A DNA stretch of 64,000 nt. It comes from JBBDIX01 sp050486225. GTDB taxonomy: Bacteria > Actinomycetota > Nitriliruptoria > Nitriliruptorales > Nitriliruptoraceae. Under the pieces are notes generated by a model. It worked only from the letters and a program-made list of their open reading frames with translations. It was not told the origin of the DNA and did no database searches. How positions within the stretch are numbered: position 1 is the first letter of the stretch; the number at the start of each line of letters is the position of its first letter. The stretch lies in the NCBI GenBank assembly GCA_050486225.1, contig JBJHCV010000002.1:186001-250000 (forward strand). Direction: 5' to 3'. This document shows, one piece after another, positions 53,247-63,029 of the stretch. A program made the position numbers and the translations under genes.

Positions 53247-53855
53247 GTGACCCTCTCCTTCGGTGTGACCTTCGACTACCTGTGCCCGTGGGCACGCAAC
53301 GTGAACGAGCACGTGGCCGCCGGTCTGCGTGGCGGCGCGGACTGGCAGGTCCGTTTCGTCCCCTACAGCCTCCGGCAGGGCAAGGTCGCCGAGGGCGAGA
53401 CCGCCGTGTGGGACCTCGACCAACCCGACGAGACACCCGGGGTGCTCGCCCTGAAGGTCGGGCTCACGGTCCGCGACCAACACCCTGACCAGTTCCTCGA
53501 CGTCCACCCCGACCTGTTCGCGGTGCGCCACGAACACGGCCTCGACAACCGGGATCCCGAGGTCCTGGCCGACGTGCTCACCAGGCACGGCGTCGACGCC
53601 GGCGAGGTCATGGACGTGGCGCGGGACCCGTCGACGACCGAGCGACTGCGCGCCGAGCACGAACGGGCGGTCGAGGACCACCACGTCTGGGGGGTCCCGA
53701 CCCTCATCGGGCGTGACCGGTCCGTCTTCGTGCGAGTGCTCGACCGTCCCGAGGACGACGCGCAGCGCGCTCGTGAGCGAATCGAGCAGTTGATGGCCCT
53801 GGTCGACGGCGCCGTGGAGCTCCACGAGTTCAAGACGACGGTCCTCGACCGCTGA
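53247..53855 (+). CDS. DsbA-family oxidoreductase/FrnE-like
   Basis: A 202-residue thioredoxin-like protein with an inserted helical domain (DsbA/2-hydroxychromene isomerase class). The active-site position reads CPWA, so the second redox cysteine is lost. A cis-proline loop WGVPTLIG is present. Function is unclear; loss of CxxC argues against disulfide exchange. GTG 53247 is chosen; GTG 53175 is an alternative. A weak CTGGA is the only candidate ribosome site. Confidence 0.78.
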   Translation: MTLSFGVTFDYLCPWARNVNEHVAAGLRGGADWQVRFVPYSLRQGKVAEGETAVWDLDQPDETPGVLALKVGLTVRDQHPDQFLDVHPDLFAVRHEHGLDNRDPEVLADVLTRHGVDAGEVMDVARDPSTTERLRAEHERAVEDHHVWGVPTLIGRDRSVFVRVLDRPEDDAQRARERIEQLMALVDGAVELHEFKTTVLDR

Positions 53856-53959
53856 GTCGGCCACGCGCGTGCGCAGAGCGCACCTGGTGGTTCGAGCCGC
53901 GCGTCAGTACGATTCCGCCGTGATGCCACGTGCCCGTGCCCTCCGGCACGAGTTCCCAT

Positions 53960-54035
53960 TCCGGGGTAGCTCAGTTGGCAGAGCGCTCGACTGTTAATCG
54001 AGATGTCGCCGGTTCGAGCCCGGCCCCCGGAGCCA
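53960..54035 (+). tRNA. tRNA-Asn (GTT) with encoded CCA
   Basis: Cloverleaf: acceptor TCCGGGG/CCCCGGA, D-arm GCTC/GAGC, anticodon arm CTCGA-CTGTTAA-TCGAG giving anticodon GTT, T-arm GCCGG-TTCGAGC-CCGGC, discriminator G, and an encoded CCA. A TACGAT hexamer at 53908-53913 could be its -10. Confidence 0.97.
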
Positions 54036-54050
54036 CCACGCCCTGACTCG

Positions 54051-55013
54051 TCAGGTCGTCAGCACGATCTTGCCGAAGACGTCTCCCGCCTGCATGCGTT
54101 CGAACGCACGGCGAGCGTCGGTCATCGCGACGACCTCGTCGATGACGGGACGTACGCCGGTGACGTCCAGGAACTCCAGCAGGCGCCCGAACTCCTCCCG
54201 TGTCCCCATGGTCGATCCGACCACGCGCAACTGGCGGAAGAACACCCGGGCGAGGTCGGCCGGAGGTGCGGGCCCCGACGTGGCCCCGGCGACGACCACG
54301 ACGCCACCTGGTCGCAGCGACTTCAGGGAGTGGTCCCAGGTCGCCTCCCCGACGGTCTCGATGACCACGTCGACGCGTTCGGACAGCCGCCCACCCGACT
54401 CGACGACCTCGTCCGCACCGAGGTCACGGGCTCGTTGACGGCGCGCGGCGTCGCGGCTGGTGACGGTGACGTGGGCGCCCGCAGCCTTCGCCAACTGCAG
54501 GGCCGCCGTCGACACGCCACCACCCGCACCCTGGACGAGCACCCGTTGTCCGGGGGTGAGCGCTCCGCGGGTGAACAGCATGCGGTAGGCCGTGAGCCAT
54601 GCCACCGGCAGGCATGCGGCCTCCTCGGCGCCGATCGACGCCGGCCTGGGCAGCACGTTTCGTCGCGGGACCACGACACGCTCCGCAAACGTGCCGTCGT
54701 GGTGTTCCGACAGGATGGTTCGCGACTCGGACAGGGTCTCGTCGGAGGTGTCCAACGGCGACACGACCGCGTGGACGACGACCGGCGTCCCGTCGGCGGT
54801 GATTCCCGCGGCGTCACAGCCGAGCACGATGGGCAGGCGATCCGGATCGATGCCCACACCCCGCAGCGTCCAGAGGTCGTGGTGGTTGAGCGACGCCGCC
54901 TGGACCTCGACGACCACCCATCCGTCGGGGACGTCGGGTTCCGGGTGCTCCCCCAGGGTCAGGCCACGAAGCGGATCGTCGGCGTCGGTCGAGGTCGCGG
55001 TGACGGCAAACAT
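54051..55013 (-). CDS. Zinc-type alcohol dehydrogenase/quinone oxidoreductase (MDR family)
   Basis: A 320-residue NAD(P)H-dependent oxidoreductase. The N-terminal GroES-like fold has SLNHHDLWTLRG and LGCDAAG, and the Rossmann part VLVQGAGGGVSTAALQLAKAAG (nucleotide site). The catalytic-zinc Cys is absent, so it is of the zinc-independent quinone-reductase/crotonyl-CoA-reductase kind. TAGCAT ends 6 bases before the ATG, so transcription is probably leaderless. It converges with tRNA-Asn (15 bp). Confidence 0.88.
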   Translation of the reverse strand: MFAVTATSTDADDPLRGLTLGEHPEPDVPDGWVVVEVQAASLNHHDLWTLRGVGIDPDRLPIVLGCDAAGITADGTPVVVHAVVSPLDTSDETLSESRTILSEHHDGTFAERVVVPRRNVLPRPASIGAEEAACLPVAWLTAYRMLFTRGALTPGQRVLVQGAGGGVSTAALQLAKAAGAHVTVTSRDAARRQRARDLGADEVVESGGRLSERVDVVIETVGEATWDHSLKSLRPGGVVVVAGATSGPAPPADLARVFFRQLRVVGSTMGTREEFGRLLEFLDVTGVRPVIDEVVAMTDARRAFERMQAGDVFGKIVLTT

Positions 55014-55019
55014 GCCCAG

Positions 55020-55025
55020 ATGCTA
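55020..55025 (-). promoter_or_regulatory. Leaderless promoter of the MDR oxidoreductase gene
   Basis: The minus strand reads CTGGCA, 17 bp, TAGCAT, six bases, ATG. The -35 matches TTGACA at four positions and the -10 has the invariant A and T. This is the best-supported leaderless start here. Confidence 0.6.
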
Positions 55026-55058
55026 GTTGGGCCGGTCTGAACTGCCAGCCGGGGGCGG

Positions 55059-56033
55059 TCAGAACGCGACGTCGACCCCGGGGTCGTCAGGTCGATGGTG
55101 TGGGCCGTCGAACGGCTCGACGTGCTCGGTGTCGTCGAGCGCGCGGCGGAATCCGTCGATCGTCGCCGACACCAGCGGGTCGGCGACCCGCACCAGGACC
55201 TCCACGGCGGCCTCGTCGGGGGCGTCGCGCCACCGCGACACCCCGACCGCGCCGGGGGCGACACCCAGGGCGGACGCCCACCGGTGTCGGGTGAGGTCCG
55301 CGGCAGCAAGGGACCCGACACGGAGCACCACCCGAACCCTGCGTTCGTCGACCTCGACGTGGCCACGCAGCCATGCAAGGGTGCGCGCCGCGACGTCCTG
55401 CCGCGTGGTGCGGATCGTGACGGCGTGCCGATCCACGTCCGCGATGCCGACCAGCAGCCCGAGGCCGAGTGCGAACGACGGGTCCCCGGTCAGCGCTCCC
55501 CGTGCCTGCCGGCTCGCGGCGTCGCGGCGTCCGGTGAGCCGTGCGTCGGGAACTTCGGGTGAGGTCCGACCCGACTCTGCTCCCGTGGTCGTCGCGCGCG
55601 ACCTGGCGGGCGTCGTCGAACTCGACCTGCGCGAGGCGGACCCGCGACCCGCACGCGACCGGGCCCGACGCACTCCGCTCGTCCACGCATCCACCAGCAG
55701 TTCGTCGACGTCCAGCTGGGCCGAGATCTCCGTGATGTCCAGTCCGGCCCGACGCAGTGCACGGGCACGGGCCGGTCGCGTGTCGTTGGGGTCGTCGACG
55801 TGTGCGCCTGCCGGTGACGAACCACCAGCGACGACCTCCAGATCGGGAACGGCCCCGGGATCGACCCGTCGACGCGCCCGCGCCGTGAGCACGTACCCGA
55901 TGGGACGGTCCGACTCGTCGTCGTAGGGCAGTGGAGTGAACGGCAGGGTCGGCTGGTCCGCGGCCCGTACGGGGGGCCGCGGCGATCCAGCCGAGGCCCG
56001 TCGGGGCGAGTCGACGCGAGTCGTCGTGTCCAT
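55059..56033 (-). CDS. HTH protein with possible LAGLIDADG-like domain
   Basis: A 324-residue protein. A disordered N-terminus precedes an HTH (RALRRAGLDITEISAQLDVD, about residues 92-112), a serine/arginine-rich linker, and a C-terminal domain (about 183-305: FALGLGLLVGIADVD, TRQDVAARTLAWLRGHVEVD, TRHRWASALGVAPGAVGV). This order resembles actinobacterial HTH plus degenerate LAGLIDADG-like proteins. The catalytic Asp/Glu of homing enzymes is not obvious, so DNA binding rather than cleavage is more likely. This is a pattern match, not a proven family. Confidence 0.55.
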   Translation of the reverse strand: MDTTTRVDSPRRASAGSPRPPVRAADQPTLPFTPLPYDDESDRPIGYVLTARARRRVDPGAVPDLEVVAGGSSPAGAHVDDPNDTRPARARALRRAGLDITEISAQLDVDELLVDAWTSGVRRARSRAGRGSASRRSSSTTPARSRATTTGAESGRTSPEVPDARLTGRRDAASRQARGALTGDPSFALGLGLLVGIADVDRHAVTIRTTRQDVAARTLAWLRGHVEVDERRVRVVLRVGSLAAADLTRHRWASALGVAPGAVGVSRWRDAPDEAAVEVLVRVADPLVSATIDGFRRALDDTEHVEPFDGPHHRPDDPGVDVAF

Positions 56034-56068
56034 GCATCGAACGTACGTGAGGGGTGTGACACGGCCGG

Positions 56069-57283
<1,215 letters not shown>

Positions 57284-57391
57284 CGGAACCTCCTCGCACG
57301 GTGCACCCCCGCGACCCGGGGCCGTCGGCGTGCACGACGATGCTAGTTGGCCGAGCACCCGGTCGACGGGCATCACGGTGCATCGGGGGCG

Positions 57392-59272
57392 TCAGGCCAG
57401 CGCCTCGAGCAGCCCACGCCGTCGACGTTCGAGTTCGAGCAGGCGCTGCTGGACCGCGCGCATCTCGTCCGCGTCGGTGCGGTGGTGGAGTCGCTCGAGT
57501 CGGGTGCGCAGATGACCTGCCTCGAGGGTCAGCCGATCAGCGAGCATTCGACGCACGCGCTCCGCCGCGATCGCCGCGTGCAGGCCGTCGTCAGCGACGC
57601 CGCCGTCGGTCGGCGACGACAGGTCCGGGTCGTCCTCGAGCGCGATGGCCCGGATGAGCTGTCGGTCGTCGTCGTCTGCGGCCGTCGCGAGCACCGCGTC
57701 GAGGGACACGCCGGCACCACCCGCGGACGTGATCGCCCGCCACACGGCCCGGGCCCTCGGGTGCGTGAAGTGGTCCTCCTCGAGTTCGAACCACTCGTCG
57801 GGCAGCAGGTCTGCACGCTGGAGTGCGACCCGGAGAACCGCTCGTTCGCGCCGGGCCCGCGACCGGTCGACCGGCCCGTCGACACGGACGTCGGCCGGGG
57901 GCGCCGGGCGCGCGACGCCCTCGTGCGCGTCGATGTCGATGCCCATGCGCCGGGCCGTGCGGGCGACGAAGTCGTAGGCGACCCCGACGCGGTCGGCCAC
58001 CTCCGTGCGCGCCCACTCACGGCGCAGGTCCGGGTCGGGTTCACGTCCCACGATCTCGAGCGCGCGCCGCAGCGCATCGGTGCGTCCGGACTCCGACGTC
58101 AGGTCTGCGTCCGAAAGGCGATGACCCACGACGAACGGCACGATCGCCGTTGCCCGGTCGACGGCCTCGCGCAGGGCCTCGACTCCGGCCTCCCGGACCA
58201 GGTCGGCAGGGTCCGACGTGGCGTCGAGTGGCAGCACCCGCAGGTCCAGGTCGACCCCACGATCCGCCGTGAGTTCCCGGGCTGCCTCCCAGGCCCGCTC
58301 GGCGGCCTTCACCCCTGCCGCGTCCCCGTCGAACGCGAGCACGGCACGGTTCGCGTATCGCCCGAGCATCCGCAGGTGTTCCGTGCCGACCGCGGTCCCA
58401 CAGGTGGCGACGGCGTTGGCGAACCCTGCCTGGTGCAGGGCCATCACGTCGGTGTAGCCCTCGCACACCAGCACCTGCTCGGAGCGCACGATGTCGGCAC
58501 GCGCCTGGCGCAGCCCGTAGAGCACCCGCGACTTGTGGTACAGCGGCGTCTCTGGCGAGTTGAGGTACTTCGGGGGGTCGAAGTCCCCGTGGTCGAGACC
58601 CGGCAGGATGCGACCACCGAATCCGATGACGTCACCCCCGGGATCGTCGACGGGGAAGATCAGCCTCCCTCGGAACCGGTCGCGCAGACGCCCGTGATCG
58701 GTCCGCACGGCCAGGCCCACGGTGATCAGGTCCGCGGCGGCGATGTCCTGAGCGGTCAGGGCGTCCGACATCGACGACCACTCCATGGGGGCGTAGCCCA
58801 GGCCGAACCGGTCCACGTCCTCCCGGCCGAAGCCTCGCGACCGGAGGTACTCGCGCGCCGGGCGACCGGCGTCCGACAGCAGGACGCTGGTGTAGTGGTC
58901 CCGGGCCGCGGCGGTGACCTCGACCAGGCGTGAGCGTTCCCCGACCGACCGGCGTTCACGCGCCGACAGTTCCTCGTAGCGCAGCGTGAAGCCGGTGCGG
59001 CGCGCGAGCGACTCCACGGCCTCCGGGAACTCGAGCCCCTCGATGCGCATCAGGAAGTCGTAGATGTCCCCGGAGGCCCCGCACCCGAAGCAGTGGTAGA
59101 AGTTGCCCTCGCGCCGCACCGTGAACGACGGGGTGTTCTCCGTGTGGAACGGACACAGACCCTTGAAGGAACTGCCGGCACGCCGGATCGTGGTGTAGTC
59201 ACCGGCGACCGTGATGATGTCGGCCTGCTGACGCAGCGCCTCGATGTCGTCCTTGACGATCCGTCCGGCCAC
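57392..59272 (-). CDS. dnaG: DNA primase
   Basis: Synthesises RNA primers for replication. The 626 residues begin with a CHC2 zinc finger (Cys40, His43, Cys61, Cys64), followed by the catalytic core (PVDDPGGDVIGFGGRI, RVLYGL) and TOPRIM domain (VLVCEGYTDVMALHQAGF, AFDGDAAG), then the helical DnaB-binding domain. GGAGG lies 5 nt before GTG 59272. rpoD starts 108 bp downstream. DUF3151 lies 38 bp upstream on the same strand. Confidence 0.96.
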   Translation of the reverse strand: MAGRIVKDDIEALRQQADIITVAGDYTTIRRAGSSFKGLCPFHTENTPSFTVRREGNFYHCFGCGASGDIYDFLMRIEGLEFPEAVESLARRTGFTLRYEELSARERRSVGERSRLVEVTAAARDHYTSVLLSDAGRPAREYLRSRGFGREDVDRFGLGYAPMEWSSMSDALTAQDIAAADLITVGLAVRTDHGRLRDRFRGRLIFPVDDPGGDVIGFGGRILPGLDHGDFDPPKYLNSPETPLYHKSRVLYGLRQARADIVRSEQVLVCEGYTDVMALHQAGFANAVATCGTAVGTEHLRMLGRYANRAVLAFDGDAAGVKAAERAWEAARELTADRGVDLDLRVLPLDATSDPADLVREAGVEALREAVDRATAIVPFVVGHRLSDADLTSESGRTDALRRALEIVGREPDPDLRREWARTEVADRVGVAYDFVARTARRMGIDIDAHEGVARPAPPADVRVDGPVDRSRARRERAVLRVALQRADLLPDEWFELEEDHFTHPRARAVWRAITSAGGAGVSLDAVLATAADDDDRQLIRAIALEDDPDLSSPTDGGVADDGLHAAIAAERVRRMLADRLTLEAGHLRTRLERLHHRTDADEMRAVQQRLLELERRRRGLLEALA

Positions 59273-59310
59273 CTGGACCTCCGCGCGACGACGCTACACC
59301 CGACCCGCCG

Positions 59311-59745
59311 TCAGGAGGCGACGTTGGCGTCGTCCCAGTCGGGGTCGAGGTCCCGCAGGAACGCGTGCAGCCGCTCGACCTCTGGCGTCTCTCCGATCTG
59401 CTCGGCGGCGCCATGCAGGGCCGCGATGCAGCGCAGCACGCCGCGATTGGCAGGCACCGACCAGCGGACGTACCCGCGACCTCCCCACCCGGCGGCACGC
59501 AGCGCGTCGAGGCCGCGGTGATAGCCGGTCCGGGCGTACGCGTACGACTCGACCGGATCCGTCGCCAGTTCCGCGAGCGTGGCCCAACCGGCGAGCAGCG
59601 TCGGGTGGTCGGCGACGACGGCGGCGACGGCCGCACGACGGTCATCGTCTGACGCACGGGCGGCGCGAGCGAGCGCCTCGGTCGCGTCGGCGGGCGGTTC
59701 ACCGAGCACGGTCTCGTGTCGGTCGCTCATCGGAAGGTCCACCAC
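59311..59745 (-). CDS. DUF3151 family protein
   Basis: A 144-residue actinobacterial protein of unknown function. The core HPTLLAGWATLAELA, YAYARTGYHRGLDALRAAGWGG, VPANRGVLRCIAALHGAAEQIGE is typical. GTG 59745 has AGGAG five bases upstream; ATG 59730 is an alternative with weaker support. It is 38 bp upstream of dnaG and probably leads that operon. Confidence 0.82.
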   Translation of the reverse strand: MVDLPMSDRHETVLGEPPADATEALARAARASDDDRRAAVAAVVADHPTLLAGWATLAELATDPVESYAYARTGYHRGLDALRAAGWGGRGYVRWSVPANRGVLRCIAALHGAAEQIGETPEVERLHAFLRDLDPDWDDANVAS

Positions 59746-59912
59746 GGCGTCTCCTGCTCACGGGTGCGCACCGCGTCCACGGCACGCCAGTCGGGTCCGA
59801 CACGCGTCGAGCCCCCACCGCGACGACGATACCGACGACGGCCGGGGGCACGACACGCGATGACTAGATTCGGCGGGACGACCTCGTCCGTCCCACGTGA
59901 GGACCTGCACCG

Positions 59913-61664
59913 GTGAACGAGCCCGTCCGCTACGACGTCGACCTGACCGACCGCCGTCACCACCTGGTGCGGGTGAGCCTGCGGGTGCCCGACGACCTTG
60001 CTGCCGGGGCGCGCGTGGTCATGTCGGCGTGGACGCCGGGCAGCTACGTCATCCGTGACCACGTCCACCACGTCCAGTCGATCCGGTCGGTCGACGAACG
60101 GGGTCCGGTCGCGCTGACGCCCGATGGCACGAACGCCTGGCGCCTGCCCGACGCGGTGGGACCGGACGTGCGCGTCGAACTCGAGCTCTATGCCAACGAC
60201 CTGTCCGTGCGCACCAACCACGTCGACGACCAGCACGCGCTGCTCGTCGCCGCCGCGACCTTCCCGTGGGTCGACGGGGCACGTGATCGCCCGCACGAGG
60301 TCCATCTCGTCCCGACCCCGGCAGGCCACCGCGTGTTCTCGCTCCTGCCCGAGGGCGACGCGGCGGACACGTGGGTCGCCGACGACCTCGACCACCTGAT
60401 CGACAGTGCCTTCGAGGTGGGCGACCACCGGTACGCGTCGTGGGAGGTCGCTGGGGTCGACCACCGGTTCGTCTGGGCGGGACCCGGACCGATCCATGGA
60501 CTCGACGACTTCCTGACCGACGCCGAGGCCATCGCCCGCGAGGCCGTCGCACTGTTCGACGGCGAACTGCCGGCCCGCCACCACACGACGCTGTGTGTCG
60601 CGTGGGACCGCGGCGGCGGTGGACTCGAACACCGGGACGGGGCCGTCCTGCAGGTGCCCGTGCACACGTTCGGCGACCCGGCGATGCGGGCGCGCCTGCA
60701 GGTCCTGTACGCGCACGAGTACCTGCATCTGTACAACGTGCGGCGCCTCGTCCCCGCGGCCCTGGTCTCCCCCGATCTCGAACGTCCGGTGCAGACCGAG
60801 TCGCTGTGGGTCGCCGAGGGTTGGACCTCGTACTACGACGAACTGCTCCCGACACGTGCGGGCGCCTGGACGGCCACCCAGTGGCTCGACCACCTCGGCA
60901 GCGCACTCGACCAGGTGTGGACCACCCCCGGCGTCGAACTGCAGTCGCTCCGACAGGCATCCCGCGACGCGTGGGTGAAGCACTACGTCCGCGACGAGAA
61001 CAGCCCGAACGCAGGCACCGACTACTACAACCACGGCGCACTCGTCGCTCTCGAGCTCGACCTGCGCATCCGTGCAGCCGACCCGACCTCCGCCGGCCTC
61101 GACGACGTCCTGCGGCTGCTGTGGGACCGTCACGCGGGCGCACCCGACGGCTACACCGAGGAGGACGTGCTCGCCGCCCTCGGCGACGTGTCGGGCGAGG
61201 GGATTCGCGCGCTGACCATCTCCCGGATCGCGTCGCCCGGGTGGCCCGAGGTGGACGACGAGCTGCTCACCCCGTTCGGGCTGCGGCTGGAACCGTCGTC
61301 GCCGTCGACGCCGGCGGCGCCGGACCTGGGGGTCGTGGTGACCGAGGACGATCGCGGCGTCACCTTCGCAAGTGTCCTCCGTGACGGGGCGGGGTGGCGG
61401 GGTGGACTCACCGGCGGCGACCGACTGGTCGCGATCGACGGGATCACCGTCGCCCGGGGCGAACTGTCCTTCGCACTCGCATCCCGGGAGGCCGGCGAGG
61501 TCGTGGACGTCGCCGTGGTTCGGGGCCCTCGCCTGCTGACCCTGGCGGTCGAGCTCGACGCTCCGCGACGGCGCCACCGGCTCGTGACGGTGAACGCGCC
61601 CGACGACGACCAGCGTGCGGCCTTCCGGCGCTGGACCGGCCAGGAGCTGCCGACCGACCGTTGA
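59913..61664 (+). CDS. M61-family metallopeptidase with PDZ domain
   Basis: A 583-residue peptidase (glycyl-aminopeptidase-like). An N-terminal beta-domain precedes the gluzincin core with HEYLH (268-272) and the third zinc ligand Glu302 in VAEGWTSYY. A PDZ domain near 470-560 (GVVVTEDDRGVTFASVL, AGWRGGLTGGDRLVAIDG) completes the family plan. No signal peptide is visible. GTG 59913 has GAGG about 12 nt upstream; a TAGATT at 59864 may be the -10. Confidence 0.91.
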   Translation: MNEPVRYDVDLTDRRHHLVRVSLRVPDDLAAGARVVMSAWTPGSYVIRDHVHHVQSIRSVDERGPVALTPDGTNAWRLPDAVGPDVRVELELYANDLSVRTNHVDDQHALLVAAATFPWVDGARDRPHEVHLVPTPAGHRVFSLLPEGDAADTWVADDLDHLIDSAFEVGDHRYASWEVAGVDHRFVWAGPGPIHGLDDFLTDAEAIAREAVALFDGELPARHHTTLCVAWDRGGGGLEHRDGAVLQVPVHTFGDPAMRARLQVLYAHEYLHLYNVRRLVPAALVSPDLERPVQTESLWVAEGWTSYYDELLPTRAGAWTATQWLDHLGSALDQVWTTPGVELQSLRQASRDAWVKHYVRDENSPNAGTDYYNHGALVALELDLRIRAADPTSAGLDDVLRLLWDRHAGAPDGYTEEDVLAALGDVSGEGIRALTISRIASPGWPEVDDELLTPFGLRLEPSSPSTPAAPDLGVVVTEDDRGVTFASVLRDGAGWRGGLTGGDRLVAIDGITVARGELSFALASREAGEVVDVAVVRGPRLLTLAVELDAPRRRHRLVTVNAPDDDQRAAFRRWTGQELPTDR

Positions 61665-61681
61665 ACGCGGTCGCGTGACTG

Positions 61682-61712
61682 GAGACCGGCGCGCGACGCG
61701 TCAGCCGGTCTC
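61682..61712. terminator. Hairpin between the peptidase and hydrolase genes
   Basis: GAGACCGGC (61682-61690) pairs with GCCGGTCTC (61704-61712) across 13 bases. It sits between two convergent genes and overlaps the hydrolase stop. Confidence 0.55.
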
Positions 61713-62594
61713 GGCGAGGAACGCCGCGAGTTCGTCGCAGGCCGGAGCCACGTACTCGTCGACGTCGTACAGGTCGATGTGCCGGGTCGCCTCCGACCAC
61801 ACCAGACGTCCACCCGCCGCCTCGGCCACGCGTTCTGCGGTGCTCGGCGCGCAGTAGTCGTCCTGGCGCGGGTGCACGACCAGCAGGGGCGTCGGCGGCA
61901 GCATCGCCGCCCACGATGCCGCGTCGAGGGTGAGCAGGGACTGCAGGGAGCGACGCGTCAGCCGGTTCTCCCAGCCATCGGCGGCGCCACGCTCGGTGCC
62001 GTAGTACTCGAACGGTTCGTCCCCGCCCATCGCGGCCTCACCTCCGTCCGGCGCGACGGCAGGCAGGTACTCGACCCGTCCGCTGCGACGTTCCTCGGTG
62101 GCCAGTTCCGCGAGTCCCCGCAGGAACTCGTGGTAGCGCTGGGCGCCCATGCCCTGCCGGAACGTCGGTGGGTCGTTGAAGCACGCGGCGACCGTCGCAC
62201 ACGCGCGCACCCGACGGTCGGTCGCCGCGAACCGCAGGGCGTAGCCACCGCCGAGGCACACGCCGACCACCCCGAGCCGGTCGGGATCGACCTGCGGGTG
62301 CACCGCCAGTTCGGACACGGCGTCGCGCAGGTCCGCGAGCCTTCCCGCCTGGTCCTCGTGCTGTCGCGGCTGGCCCTCGGACGCGCCGAAGTTGCGGTGG
62401 TCGAAGGCGAGCGCCCCGATCCCTCGGCGGGCGAGGTGCCGCGCATAGGTGCCGACCACCTGACCACGTACGCCGCTGAGCGGTCCGGTGAGCACGACGG
62501 CCGGGTGCGGCCCCTGTCCCTCAGGGAGCCACAGGTCGCCCACGAGCCGCAGTCCGTCACTCTCGAAGGTGAGCACACCGGGCTGACCGGCCAT
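61701..62594 (-). CDS. Dienelactone-hydrolase-like alpha/beta hydrolase
   Basis: A 297-residue alpha/beta hydrolase. The nucleophile elbow GVCLGGGYAL carries a cysteine (Cys113) instead of serine, as in dienelactone hydrolases; the histidine is in SEATRHIDLYDVDEY and the acid in HPRQDDYCAP. The start ATG 62594 is chosen because GTLTFESDGL onward is the first folded part and GGGGAGG lies upstream. Substrate unknown. Confidence 0.82.
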   Translation of the reverse strand: MAGQPGVLTFESDGLRLVGDLWLPEGQGPHPAVVLTGPLSGVRGQVVGTYARHLARRGIGALAFDHRNFGASEGQPRQHEDQAGRLADLRDAVSELAVHPQVDPDRLGVVGVCLGGGYALRFAATDRRVRACATVAACFNDPPTFRQGMGAQRYHEFLRGLAELATEERRSGRVEYLPAVAPDGGEAAMGGDEPFEYYGTERGAADGWENRLTRRSLQSLLTLDAASWAAMLPPTPLLVVHPRQDDYCAPSTAERVAEAAGGRLVWSEATRHIDLYDVDEYVAPACDELAAFLAETG

Positions 62595-62689
62595 GGGGCA
62601 CCTCCCCGTCGTTCGAGGCGCGCCGATCATCGCACACCCGGTCGCGCGCGTCGCGAGCACGTGACCGGAGGTTCGGGCATGCTGCAGGG

Positions 62690-63022
62690 ATGGACGCCCT
62701 TCCCACGGCTCGCGAACTTCGTGGCGCCGCCCGTTCGTGCACGGTGCTGGCCTACGCGGCGGGACTGGCCGGAGTCGCCGCCGGCACCCTCGTCCTGCGA
62801 GAGGGCGACGTCGCCTTCGCGATCATCACGTGGGTGATCACGTTCGCGGTCGGGGCGTCGCTCATGGGGGTCGCGGTGCTCGTGCGGGCCGTGTCGGCGC
62901 TGACGGTGGTGGTGACCCGCGTCGAGTCGGACGTGCGGGTGCTGGTCGCCGACCGGTCCCTGCGCGCGCCGACGACGCGACTCCTCGACGACGACCCGTG
63001 GACCGGGCACGACCCTCGGTAG
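62690..63022 (+). CDS. Small two-helix membrane protein, unrecognised
   Basis: A 110-residue protein with two hydrophobic segments (about 18-36 and 42-68) and a soluble, Arg/Asp-rich C-terminal tail. I do not recognise it. A CATGCT hexamer ends six bases before ATG 62690, which may indicate another leaderless start. It converges with glyQS with 7 bp between stops. Confidence 0.6.
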   Translation: MDALPTARELRGAARSCTVLAYAAGLAGVAAGTLVLREGDVAFAIITWVITFAVGASLMGVAVLVRAVSALTVVVTRVESDVRVLVADRSLRAPTTRLLDDDPWTGHDPR

Positions 63023-63029
63023 GCGCGCC

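Noticed and set aside
54051..54060. tRNA-Asn as an integration site
   Set aside because: No second copy of the tRNA 3' end and no integrase are seen within the window.
59727..61577. 616-codon minus-strand frame
   Set aside because: Antisense shadow of the M61 peptidase, which has complete metal-site motifs.
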